NCBI RefSeq assembly: GCF_902769175.1
Contig: NZ_CACXNW010000018.1
Span: 1 to 64,000 of the forward strand
Direction of reading: 5' to 3'
DNA from: an uncultured Methanobrevibacter sp.
GTDB lineage: Archaea; Methanobacteriota; Methanobacteria; Methanobacteriales; Methanobacteriaceae
DNA length: 64,000 nucleotides
Positions 52,793 through 64,000 of this stretch are shown here, piece after piece. The position numbers and the translations under genes were made by a program. Below the pieces are notes generated by a model. It searched no databases and had not been told where the DNA came from. It saw only the letters and a list, made by a program, of their open reading frames with translations. Within the stretch, counting starts at the first letter, position 1. Every line of letters starts with the position of its first letter.

Positions 52793-53215
52793 GTTAAATC
52801 GTGGATGTTTAAAACATCTGCAACTTTTTCTTTTTCATTGTTTTTTTAAATTTTTTTCCTTTTTTTATTGATTTGCTTTTCTTTTATTTTTTTAGGGTGC
52901 TGTTGAAAACCTTTTTTAAAATTTTATTTTAAATATTTTTAACATTAATTTTTAAAAATTTTTATATAAATTTATAGGATTTCAACAAAGCCATTTTTTT
53001 ATTTTTAGTAGTTTTTCATTTTTTTTCTTTTTATTTTTTGTTAACTTTCATTTTTTTTGAATTTTTCATCTTTTATGAACTACTTTTTTATAAAAATTAA
53101 TATGATTGTTTAAAATAAAATATTAAAAAATTATATCAAAAATAAATATTAAAATATATAATACATTAACGTTTAATATTAACTATATTAACTAGTGTAA
53201 TAAAGGAGGAAAATG
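52793..53215. other. Spacer between adhesins 1 and 2
   Basis: No gene is seen. It holds the second MITE-like element (52896-52992) and T-rich terminator sequence, then the AT-rich promoter of adhesin 2 with AAGGAGG before its start. Confidence 0.4.
52896..52992. mobile_element. MITE-like element, copy 2
   Basis: A 97-base segment bounded by GGTGCTGTTGAAAACC on the left and the inverse of GGCTTTGTTGAAATCC on the right. It aligns with 36075-36167 along its full length, including the internal TTTTTAAAAATTTTTATA and AAATTTATAGGATTTCAACA stretches. It is non-coding and lies just past an adhesin 3' end, as does copy 1. Confidence 0.5.
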
Positions 53216-56200
53216 ATGAAAAAATATACTATTATTTTTTCTATTTTACTAGTTTTACTTTTAGTGGGGGTCAGTTGCGCAAGTGCAGCTGAAATTGATG
53301 ATTCAGACCCACTAATGCTAGAAAATGAGAATCTTGAAATAAATCAAGGCGAAACTAATTTTAATGAAAACTTGATGGAAAATGAAGCTACTGATGATAT
53401 TAGTAGTGTAAATGATGAAAAACTTATTTTAGATGAACCTGCTGATGGAAATGAAGACAGTGGAAAATCTGCACTTTCCTCTCCAGCGGATGAATCTGTT
53501 GATAATGCAATTAGTGTTGAAGATAATTCAGATGGAAAACTTGGCGATTCTCTTCCTGATGTAAAGTGTATGGCTGTTGATTTAGGAGATCTTAATTTAT
53601 ATATCGCCATGATGGATTTAAGTGGCACTCCAGAAGGAGAAGTAATTCGTGAATATCTGTCAAATGTTTACCAGGAAGCAATTCCAAAGGAACACAGCAA
53701 CACTCTCATTTTACATTATGATGTTAGGGCTCTTGACCAAAAGATAGTAATATGTCTTACACATGGAAAGGATATTACCATAGATGGACAAGGCAACACT
53801 GTTAATCTTGGAGGAAACGACGACCACGATAATTACATTAAAGTCTCTTCAGGTAGTGTCACCTTTAAGAATATTAATTTCATTAATGGATATAATGATG
53901 ATACAGGTGATGGTGGAGCAATTTCATTTTTAAGTTCTGGAACTTGCACAATAATCAATTCTACTTTTAAGAACTGTTGGGCGGATGATTATGGTGGGGC
54001 CATATATGCGGGTTCCGGCAGCACTTTAACTGTAATAAATTCCACTTTCATTGGAAATGAGGCTGATGATAAGAGTGGTGGTGCTATTTGCTCTTCAGGT
54101 AAGGTAACACTCATTAATTCCACTTTCCAATCTAATAAAGCAGACTTTTTTGGAGGTGCTGTTTATTCTAACGTTGATGCTCCTCCATTAACTCTTGATG
54201 GATGTACTTTTAGAAATAATTATGCAGATGCTGATGGAGGTGCAGTTTATGCCATTGATGTAGATAATAAGGACACTCCCAGTTACTTCTTTGATAATAT
54301 GGCTGATGAACATGGGGGAGCAATGTGCATAATCCATTTCCTTAATCCTCTTAAAAATTTGGTTTTTATAGGTAATGAAGTTTTAACTTATCAAGGTGGA
54401 GCAATTTCTTTTTATATAACCGAATCATCACGCTCTATTAGTTCCTGTGTCTTTATAGGAAATAAAGCTGATGATGAAGGAGGTGCAATATACCAAAATA
54501 TAGGTAATCATATTGAATTGGAGTTAATCAATAATATTTTTATAGGTAACTCTGCAGGAGATTATGGAAATATAGCATATTCTAATGCTTTATCAACAAG
54601 GGCTTATCAAAACTGGTATGGGACCAACAATCCTAATTTCAATAATGCTTTTGTGAATTATAATGAGGCACGTCGTCGTTCAGATGTAGATAATAACTAT
54701 TGTGTTTTCAATCTTTTTGATGTAGAATCAATGGGCGATTACTTTAATATTATTGCAGGATTCAGGACAAAAAATGGTGAAATTCCTCAAAATGAATTTT
54801 TCGTAACACCTTCTGATCTTGCATATACTTTTGATAAGAAAGTGGATGTATTGGATGTGCTCATAAGGAATAATGACATCAATGCAACTGTAGTCACTAC
54901 AGACTTTGGCAGGATAAATGTCACTCTTAAAGTCTATGGAGTTCCATTTACTTCATCTTTCGATTTTAATAGGATTGATCCTCAACTCTCTATCCACTGT
55001 TATAATATAATCCAAGGTGATGAGGACATTGAGTTGCTTGAAGTATTTTTGGATGAAAGAATTAACGGTGAAGTGACTGTCAATGGTTTGATTCCAAGTT
55101 CCTTTATTGTAAATATCACCAATGGTTATGGATGTGCACCTTTAAATATTTCTGCTTGGGATTGTAGAAAGTATGATGCTCTTGTAAATTATCCTGGTAC
55201 TGATTTCTTCGCTAAGGTCACTGCTCTCATATCCTTTGAAGTTAAGGAGAAATCCACTCCTGAAAATGTATATGAGTTTACAACACTTCAAAACAAGATA
55301 ATCCATGCAACCGATAACGAATTGGTCTTGGACCATGACTATCTATTCTCTCCAGAAAATGATGGGGATTATGTAGATGGGGTTATAATATCCTGTGACA
55401 ATTTTGTCTTTGATGGAAACGGACATAGCATTGATGCAATTCAACTTGCTAGGATATTTATGATTCCAGCTGAAAATGTCACAATAAGAAATCTAAATAT
55501 CATTAATGGTAAGTCTTCAACTGCAGGTGGAGCCATATTTTTCAATAAAAAGGGTATTGTGGATAATTGTACCTTCACTGGAAATTCTGCAAATGAAGCT
55601 GGTGCAGTCTATTTTGCTGCTGAAGGAACTCTAATAAATTCCAATTTTTCCGATAACAATGCTGCAGTTAATGGCGGTGCTGTTTACTTTAATTATGGTT
55701 TGATTGAAAATTGTAGTTTTGCAGATAATAATGCTAAAGATGGCGGTGCCATTTAATTGAATGGCGGTTCTGTGAAAGGATGTAATTTCACTGGAAACTC
55801 TGCTGATGATGGCGGTGCTGTCTATATTAATGATGGTTTAATGAAGGACTGCATTTTCTCTTTCAATTATGCAACTGTAGGTGGTGCTGTCTACTTTAAT
55901 GGCGGTGCTATTGAAACATGTAATTTCACTGGAAACTCTGCTGATGATGGAGGTGCAATCTACTTGATAAATGATGCTGTCCTTGAAGGTTCCAATTTCT
56001 TCAATAATACTGCAGTAGTTTATGGTGGTGCAATATGTGCTAATGCGTACCTGCTTGTAAGAGATTCCAATTTCACTGGAAATTATGCATTTATTGGTTC
56101 AGCAATATACTCTTATAATATTCTAATGATTAAAGACAGCCTTTTCCTTGAAAATAAGGGGGATTCATACAATTTAGAAATGGCTTATGAGAATCATAGG

Positions 56201-58778
56201 GCTGAGATTACATTTAGTAGTTACAATCTCTATATCAATGCAGTTACAGCAAATGTTGTGCATTTTGAAAATGTCACATATTGGAATGGTGCAATAGTCA
56301 ATACTGATGATGAAATTCCTGAAATAAGTAATCCTGGTGTAAGTATCAATATAGAGGTCATTGACTATATTGGTATGGAACTTGTTAAAAATGTCACTTT
56401 AGTAACTGATAAAGATGGTAAGGTATACTTTAATCCGACTGATTTAGAACATCCATTGTATAAATTTAATGTATGCCATCCAGATGATGCATATTACACT
56501 TATATAAATACAACTGGAGACTTTATAGTATATCAAAATTCAAGTTCTGTAAGTATTGATATGGAGGATAAGGCTGAATTCAATTATCCTAATATTCCAG
56601 ATAGGATTTATTTCACTATTGTTAATCGTACAGAAGAGGTCATAGTTAACATTACTGATATGGATGGAAATGTCTATTTAAATCAGTTAACTGATGATGA
56701 TTATGTAGTGATTAGTGATTTGCCTTTAAGCCGTGGCTATTATAATATAACCGTTTTCAATGTTGGTAATATGGAAATTGAGCCAAGCAAGGAATCTAAG
56801 CTATTCAAAGTATTAAAGGCAAATACCACTGTAAGCCTTCCTGAAATTGGGGAAGTGAATTACCCTCATCCATTTGAATTGGGGGTTGAAGCTCAAAACT
56901 TTACAAGCTTAAATATAACTGTTTATGATATGGATGGAAATGTCGTATTTGAAGAGTTAAATTATCCTCAACAATGGTTTGACATTCCTGTATTGCCTGT
57001 TGGCCAATACAACTTAACAGTGATAAACAATGGTAATGAAAATCACTTTGAAAGCGAAGACTCTGCTATATTAAACATTAAGCCAGGTGTTATTTTGGCA
57101 TCTTTCCTTGTTCATGACGTTTATTATGGCAACCGAACCGTTTTCGAAATTTTAGTTGCTAAAGGTGGATACTACACTCTTAACGTTAGTGGAAGGATCA
57201 ATCACTTTTTAATCCCTGAAAATGGTAAGGCTAATCTTTCAATGTCACTGCCTGCAGGAGACTATGAAGCGACCTTATCATATGACGATACCAATTATGA
57301 ACTTATGGGAGTCACTTACAATACTTTCAAAGTTCTCCAAAGTCCAAACAATGTGATTGTCCAAGTAGATGATGTGACTTTCGGCAATTTAGCATTAATT
57401 GGTATTACTGCAGATATCGATGGAATCTATTCCCTTGATGTAAATGGAACAGTATATGATGTTGAAGTGATAAATAATACTGGGTCCATTGAATTGGAAT
57501 TAGGTGCTGCAGGCACTTATTATGCAACTGCAAGCTTCGATAATCCTAATTATGATACTGTTGCCAACATTGTTACATTTACTGTCAATCCTGCATTAAA
57601 TGAGGTATTTATCATTGCAGATGTATCAGAAGACTTCCCTGATCATGTCTCCATAGCCATTAAGGCTAAAGCTGATGGATACTGTAATGTTGTTATTAAT
57701 GACATGCGAAAAGGTATGGAAGTTGTGAATGGAAGGGCATTCATCTTTTTAGTATTGTCTCCAGGAAGCTATACTGTTAATGGATTTTTCCATAACCCTA
57801 ACTATGAGACAGTTATACATAACACCAGCTTTGTAGTTCCAGTAATTCAAAGGGAAATCAATATTGTTGTTAAGGATGGAGAAAACAATTCCAAAATTAT
57901 TTTAGCAGAATCCAATATTGATGGAGTCTATATGTTTAATGTCAGTGGAGAGTATCATCCTATCTATATAGTTGATATATATATAAAATTAATAATATAA
58001 AGGAGAATAATAAGGAGAGTATCATCCTATCTATATAGTTGATGGTAAGGGAAACATTTCCCTGTCTTTAGATGAGGGCAGTTATACTATTGAACCGATA
58101 TTGACCAATGAGGGATTCCTAAATACTGTTCATGGTTCTAATGGATTTGAAGTGGTTCATCAGCCTGCTTCCAGTCAAAGAACACCAACTAAGATTATCT
58201 TTGAAGATATGAAGACTGTTGCTGTTTCTCCTGCTGATGGTGGAAAAACAGGAGAATACTTCACATGGAGATTAGTTGATCAAAATGGCAATCCAATGGC
58301 TAACACTCCTATGCAAATAGGATTCAATGGTGTTGTATACACTGCTGAAAAGGATGGAATCATTACCGATGCTGACGGATATGCTAAATTGCAAATCAAC
58401 CTTGGTTATAAAGGAGTTTACACCTTTGCAATCTGTTTCCTTGGTGACGATGACTACAATGCTTCATTTGTTGTAGCGAAAATCACTGTAGACACTCAAA
58501 AAGGCACATTGGTTGTTCCTAACAAGTCTTACGCAGCAAGCGCTAAGACAAAAACATTAACTGCAACATTCAAGACTGCAAAAGGAAACCCTATTGCAAA
58601 TAAATGGATCACTTTCAAGGTTAATGGAAAAACCTACAAGGCACAAACAAATGCAAAAGGTGTTGCAAGCGTTAACGTAAGCTTAAATAAGAAAGGAACC
58701 TACAGCTTCACTGCAAAATATGCCGGAGACAGCACATACACTGCAGTAAACAAGGCGGGTAAGTTGACTATTAAATAG
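53216..58778 (+). pseudogene. Giant beta-helix/Ig-like adhesin 2, disrupted
   Basis: ATG at 53216 (another at 53213) with AAAGGAGG ahead; signal peptide MKKYTIIFSILLVLLLVGVSCASA. Beta-helix rungs (about 53850-54600 and 55350-56150) flank a less regular domain, then Ig-like repeats and a C-terminal Lys-rich module (58195-58776) closely similar to that of adhesin 1. Lesions: TAA at 55754-55756 in frame within GGAI-stop-LNGG, where Tyr is expected (TAC or TAT to TAA), and a 67-base insertion at 57977 that adds stops and shifts frame. Intact length is about 1,830 residues. Confidence 0.8.
57947..58043. repeat. 30-bp direct duplication flanking a 37-bp unique insert in adhesin 2
   Basis: Bases 57947-57976 and 58014-58043 are identical over 30 bases (GGAGAGTATCATCCTATCTA plus TATAGTTGAT). 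The 37-base insert (57977-58013) is AT-rich and contains AAAGGAGAATAATAA. The period of 67 shifts the frame; the reading frame before and after is the same protein (SGEYHPIYIVD, then YHPIYIVDGKGNISLSLDEG). It is one of four loci of this design. Confidence 0.93.
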
Positions 58779-58802
58779 CCAAGCTTTTTCGCCAAGCTTT
58801 TC

Positions 58803-58817
58803 CGCCCCTTCGGGGCG
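58803..58817 (+). other. GC-rich hairpin
   Basis: CGCCCC-TTC-GGGGCG is a perfect 6-bp all-GC stem in very AT-rich DNA. It may be an unusual terminator stem or a foreign remnant. Confidence 0.5.
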
Positions 58818-58878
58818 CAAAACCTTGACCAAAAATATTTTCATTTTGGTTTTGAATAAATAAAATGAGCATTTAGAA

Positions 58879-58906
58879 AAAAGAATAGTTTAAATGCTAT
58901 TCTTTT
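58879..58906 (+). terminator. Stem-loop terminator after adhesin 2
   Basis: AAAAGAATAG (58879-58888) and CTATTCTTTT (58897-58906) form a perfect 10-bp stem with an 8-base loop, followed by AATTTTTATTTTTTTTT. Confidence 0.6.
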
Positions 58907-59207
58907 AATTTTTATTTTTTTTTAGGTGTTTTTTGCATTTTTTTAATATTTTTTATTATCTTGTTTTTTTTTTTTAAGATTTTGGCTTGTTTTTTTTTCA
59001 TTATCTTTTTCATTATCTTTTTCATTTTTTTTCTGTTTTATTATCTTTTATTCTAAGTTTAAATCATTTTAGAGGATTATTTTTGGTTTTTGCAATTAAA
59101 CATTTTTGCTATAATGAATAGTTATAATAATTATAAATATTATAATGCACATAATTAATATGTTAAATATTAACTATTTTAAGAAACTAAATAATGGGAG
59201 GAAAACT

Positions 59208-62200
59208 GTGAAAAAATATACTCTTATTTTTTCATTTTTACTAGTTTTAATTTTATTTGGGATTTGTTCTGTCAGTGCAGCTGATGCTGATGGACCAGAC
59301 CCAGTAATGCTAGAAAATGAGGATATATGTTTAAGTCAAGAAGATGCAATTGGCTCAAATCAAGAAAAACAAATTTTAAATAATGATAATAATCAAGCAA
59401 ATCTTTGTGAAACCGATATTGGATATTCACAAGATGTCTCTGCCAATGATTTAGGCAGTGTTGATGATGAACTTATTTTAGAAGAACCTGCTGATGAAGA
59501 AAATCTTGTCAATGACGATTCTGCTCATCCTTCTTCTGTAGTTGAGTCTGTTGGTGTGGATTCTGCTCTTTCTTCTTCTGTAGTGGGGTCTGTTGGTGTG
59601 GATTCTGCTCTTTCTTCTTCTGTAGTCGAACCTGTTGTTGAAGCAAATGGTGCAGAAGGCATTCTTGAAGATGATTCTCTTCCAGATGTAAGATGTTTTG
59701 CTAATGATTTGGAAGATCTTAACTTATTCATATCATATATGCAACTTCGTGGTACAGATCAAGGTGAAAGCTTACGCCATTATCTCTCTGTAATATATCA
59801 GGAAGAAATTCCAGAGGAACATTCAAACACCCTTCGCTTATGTCGTGACATCAAAACAATTAATGATAAGCTAATTATCACTTATGCTGGTACCAAGGAC
59901 TTAATCATTGATGGGCAAGGACATACTATTGATTTAGCTGGAAGTGACCATCATGACCATTATTTTGTAATCAAGTCCAGTCATGTTACCTTTAAGAATA
60001 TTAAATTCATTAACTGTTATAATAATGATGGTGATAATGGTGGAGCCATCTCCATTGAAGGTTCTGGAAGTGGTACTATAGTCAATTGTACATTTAAAAA
60101 TTGCTATGCTAAGGATAGTGGAGGTGCAGTAGCTGATAGAAGCGGCAACACATTGATAATAAATGATTCCACTTTTATTGGAAATATGGTTGAAGAGGTA
60201 TGTGGTGGTGCCGTAAGAACTGACGGTAAGTTGGAACTTTATCATTGCACTTTTGATTCTAATACTGTTCGTGATGATGGAGATGGTGGTGCAGTTTACT
60301 CAAAAACTGACCTACGCCTTAAGGGGTGCAGATTTATTAATAATCGTGCTGAAGATAGTGGTGGAGCAGTTTATGTAGCAGGTTGCCTATGGATATATCA
60401 AGATCCTCTTTATTTTGAAGGAAATGTTGCAGGAGACAATGGTGGGGTATTATATATTAATGAATTAAGATTTAATAGTATAGAAGGCTCTACATTTATA
60501 AGAAATACTGCCTCTGGAGGAGAAGGTGGTGCAATTTATTCTAAAGTAGGAGGATATTCATGTCAATCATGTGTATTTATAGACAATCATGCAGATGATA
60601 GAGGTGGAGCAATTTATTCATGTTCTATAGTGGAGACAAAAGGAAATATTTTTTTAGGCAATACTGCAAAAAAAGGTACAATTGTATATTCCACAACTCA
60701 CTATTCCGATGCTAATCAAAAGTGGTATGGTACTAATAATCCTGATTTTAGCAATGCTTTAGTTTACTGTAATCTACCTTATGCCCCTGAGAAATATTGG
60801 ATTGGAAAGGATGTGGATTATCTTATCACAGACTATGAATTAAATCCGGGTAGTCTAACTAACGATATTAGGATTATATTTTCAACTTGCTACACTTTCC
60901 CGGCTAGTTATGCATTAAATATAAAGCCTGAGGATGTTTCATTTGTCTTTGATGAAACCAAACTTAAAAAGTTTGAATATTCTGTTAGGAATAATGCTAT
61001 TGATATAACTATATTGCCTAATGAATTATGTCAATTGCCTTTTATCGTTAAAGTTTTTGGTAGGGAAGTCCTTAATGATAACATTAGTTTTTTAGACCCT
61101 CAGTTATCTGCTAAATGCAGTTCTGTAATCAAAGGTGAAGAAGATAATATTTTTGTGGAGTGTATTCAAACCAATCAATTACTGGAGACTGTTTAGTTCG
61201 CTTTGGAAATGGCAATGAAACTGTACATCTTAACAAAGGTTATGGATATGCATATCTGGATGTTCATGATTTGGAAGTTGGAAACTATTCTTTTATGGTG
61301 GAATTTGATGGTCAAGGATTTTTCATCAAAGATTCAATCCAAGTGCCATTTGAAATTAAAAGCAAATCAACTCCTGAAGATCTTTATGAGTTTACAACAC
61401 TTCAAAATAAGATAAATCGTGCAACTGGTAATGAATTGAAGTTGGATAATGACTATATCTTCAGTTCAGTTAATGATGGAGACTATAAGAATGGTGTTGT
61501 GATATCCAAGGACAATTTTGTTGTTGATGGTTAAGGTCATACTATTGATGGAACTGGCCTTGCTAGAATATTTGACATTAAAGCCAAAAATATTGTTTTG
61601 AAAAACATTAATTTTGTCAATGGTATTGCTAATAATGGTGGTGCGGTTTTATCTAATGACTTTGTTTTCATTGAAAACTGTACTTTCATCAATAACTCTG
61701 TGGGCAATAGCGGTGGTGCCCTTCAAGTTAATGGAAATTGCATAATAAATAATTCAAATTTCTTTAATAATACTGCATCTTATGGTGGTGGAGTTTACTG
61801 TACTGGTGATGCAGTAGTTAATAACTCTAATTTCGATGGAAACCAAGCTAAAACTGCTTCTGCATTGAATGCAAATAGCTTAGATGCTGAAAACAGCATT
61901 TTCCTTAACAATAAGGAGATATCTACAGAGTTAGAGTTGACTTATGAAAAACATAGGATTATGGTTCAGCTTTACGGCGGCAATTTATATATTAATGGAG
62001 TTGTTGTAGAATCAAATGCATCCTTCCGTAATGTTAGCTATTGGAAAGGAAGAGTGGTAAACAGTGATGATTCTTATCCTACATTAGCCACTTCTGGTAT
62101 TGAAGTCACTATTGAAATTATTGATTACATTGGAATGGTTACAGTTAAGAATGTGACATTATTAACTGATGATGATGGTAGAATTGAGTTCAATCCTACT

Positions 62201-64000
62201 GATTTGGATCATTATTATTACAAGGTTAATGCATACCATTTTGATGACCTCTATTATGATTATATAGGTTCAACTATTGATTTGGTTTTAAATAAATCTT
62301 CAAGTTCTGTTGATATTGACTTAGAGGATAAAGTTGAGTATACTTATCCAAATATTCCAGAAGACATTTTTTCGATATTGTAAATCGTTCCGAAGAAGTC
62401 AGGGTTCTTATCACTGATTTAAATGGAACAGTTTATCTTGATACATTGACTGATGATTATTATGTTTCAATTGCTGATTTGCCTTTAAGTCCTGATTATT
62501 ATAAGATTACTGTTTTCAATATAGGCAATGTTGAAATTTACCCAAGTGAAGACTCCAAACTGTTTAAGTTATTGAAAGCTAATTCCTCTATAGATGTTCC
62601 TGAAATAGAAGAGTTTGAATATCCTCATGAGTATGATGTTAAAGTCGAAGCTGAGAATCTAACTACTTTCAGTGTAATTGTCTATGATTGTGATGGAAAT
62701 ATTGTATTCATGAATGAAAACCTTTCTGGAATATGGTTTGGCATTCCTATCTTGCCTGTAGGCCATTATAATCTTACTGTTATCAATAATGGTGATGAAA
62801 ATCACTCAGCAAGCGAAGATTCCACTATATTCAATATACTGAAGGGTCATGTTTTTGCATCTTTCCTTACTCATGATGTTGTTTATGGCAACCCATCAGT
62901 TTTTGAAGTCATGGTTGATGACCATGGGGGAAAATACACTATTGATATCAATGGATCTCTCATACGCTTGGTCTTTGATGGTTCTGCTGTGACAAATGTT
63001 TCCAAGAGATTGCCTGCAGGAAATTATGAAGCTACTTTGACATATGATGATGCCAATTATAAGATTATTGGAACCACTTCCATTAATTTTAATGTTCTTA
63101 AAGCAGAGAATAATTTAGATGTACGTGTTGATGATGTTATATATGGCGAACCTACATTAATCATCATTTCTGCAGATGCTGATGGCAATTACACTTTGGA
63201 TATTAATGGAACAATATTTGATGTGGAGGTTAAAAATAGGATTGGATATAATCTGATTTATTTGGATGCGGGCAGTTATGCTGCAAAAGTAAGCTTTGAC
63301 AATCCGAATTACAATACTGATGTTGTCGATGTTGAATTCACTGTTCGGAAAGTGGTTAATGAGGTTTTAGTCTCTGCATATGTTCAGAAGGAAGCCATTG
63401 ATTCTGTCAACATAACCATTACTGCTGATGTTGATGGAATATATGTTCTTAATGTTGGGGGAGTGTCTAAGCTCATTTCTGTTGAAGGTGGAAAGGGTTC
63501 TACATATTGCATTTTGCCTCCTAGAACCTATGAAGCTAATGCGTCTTTTGATAATCCTAACTATGAGACACATGTTACAAATGCCAGCTTTGAAATTTTC
63601 CCATTTTCAAGGGATATAAGATACTATGTTGGATATGGCGAAAACAATACTGTTATCATTTCATTAGAGGCAAATATTGATGGTATTTACATCATGAATG
63701 TAAGCGGAAATTATTATCCTCTCTATGTAGCTAATGGTAAGGGAAATATCTCTTTGCCCTTAGAGGAAGGTAATTATTCTCTTGGAGTAGTATTGAATGA
63801 TGATGGAATAGTGAATAATATTGATGGCGTTAAGGAATTTGAGGTAGTTTATCCACCTGCTTACAGCTCAAGAACACCAACTAATATTGTATTTAAGGAT
63901 ATGAAAACTGTTGCTATTTCTCCAGCGGATGGTGGAAAGACAGGAGAGTATTTCATATGGAGATTGGTTGATGAAAATGGCAATCCGATGGCTAATGCTC
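59208..64000 (+). pseudogene. Giant beta-helix/Ig-like adhesin 3, disrupted and 3' partial
   Basis: GTG start at 59208 with GGGAGG 6 bases upstream; signal peptide KKYTLIFSFLLVLILFGICSVSA follows the initiator residue. A Val/Ser repeat region (14-residue unit, 59546-59630), beta-helix rungs (about 60000-60700 and 61550-61900), a linker domain and Ig-like repeats run to the window edge. It aligns along its length with adhesin 2. Lesions: one-base deletion near 61155 (stop TAG at 61194), TAA at 61532-61534 in frame where GQGHTIDG is expected (CAA to TAA), and one missing T near 62372 (stop TAA at 62381). Beyond that the frame is open to 64000. Confidence 0.8.
59546..59630 (+). repeat. 42-base coding tandem repeat in adhesin 3
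   Basis: Two copies of a 42-base unit encode SVGVDSALSSSVVG and SVGVDSALSSSVVE. It lies in the low-complexity spacer behind the signal peptide. Confidence 0.85.

Larger units (their letters stand above)
58779..59207. other. Spacer between adhesins 2 and 3
   Basis: No gene is seen. It begins with a duplicated GCCAAGCTTTT, the GC-rich hairpin and the terminator listed separately. The rest is T-rich and then AT-rich promoter sequence. Confidence 0.4.

Noticed and set aside
20946-58043. CRISPR array
   Set aside because: The 29-31-base duplications look like repeats with spacers, but each occurs once, with only two copies and a different sequence at every site. There is no array and no cas gene in the window.

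Overview
This AT-rich window carries archaeal information-processing genes, pseudomurein/adhesin-type surface proteins and methanogen cofactor enzymes. Together these point to a gut Methanobrevibacter (Methanobacteriales), probably from the M. ruminantium side of the genus. The order and genus are inferred from gene content and codon use; no search was run.

Layout. 1-1332: end of the ribosomal stalk operon (rpl10 partial, rpl12). 1920-3626 (-): an adhesin-like gene interrupted by an in-frame stop. 4126-6821: three zinc-ribbon membrane proteins and an alpha/beta hydrolase. 7131-9854: alaS. 10454-12588: a heavily decayed adhesin-like gene. 12893-18421: thiI, a DUF998-like protein, a tandem-duplicated TMEM175-type channel, fructose-1,6-bisphosphate aldolase/phosphatase and another zinc-ribbon protein. 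18530-26963: housekeeping genes (GNAT, SAP-like, DUF357, CDP-alcohol phosphotransferase, Sua5/YrdC, radB, an aminotransferase, ABCE1, pth2). 27199-31545: broken membrane-protein genes (channel-like, DUF4013-like, acyltransferase 3) around an intact alpha/beta hydrolase. 32032-36039: a broken adhesin carrying a papain-like peptidase domain. 36312-43747 (-): a partner-switching cluster of three SpoIIE/RsbU-type proteins, one fused to an RsbW-type kinase domain, with a STAS antagonist and an Sfp-type phosphopantetheinyl transferase. 44091-46980: an MfnE-like kinase, a small zinc finger protein, EF-1beta and an NADP-type alcohol dehydrogenase. 47400-64000: three consecutive giant beta-helix/Ig-like adhesin genes, all interrupted.

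The most striking signal is a set of four small insertions of one design, at 20946-21041, 41603-41698, 51213-51312 and 57947-58043. Each is a perfect direct duplication of 29-31 bp of local sequence flanking a unique 36-38 bp insert, so each unit is 66-69 bp. The duplicated sequences are unrelated to one another, so this is not a CRISPR array. The dimensions are those of one CRISPR repeat plus one spacer, which is what off-target Cas1-Cas2 integration would leave at a non-CRISPR site. Three insertions disrupt genes and one sits in a divergent promoter. The second theme is the partner-switching cluster in an organism expected to lack sigma factors. The third is the density of single-base nonsense and frameshift lesions in surface-protein genes while core genes stay open, which suggests gene decay, phase-like variation or local sequencing error.
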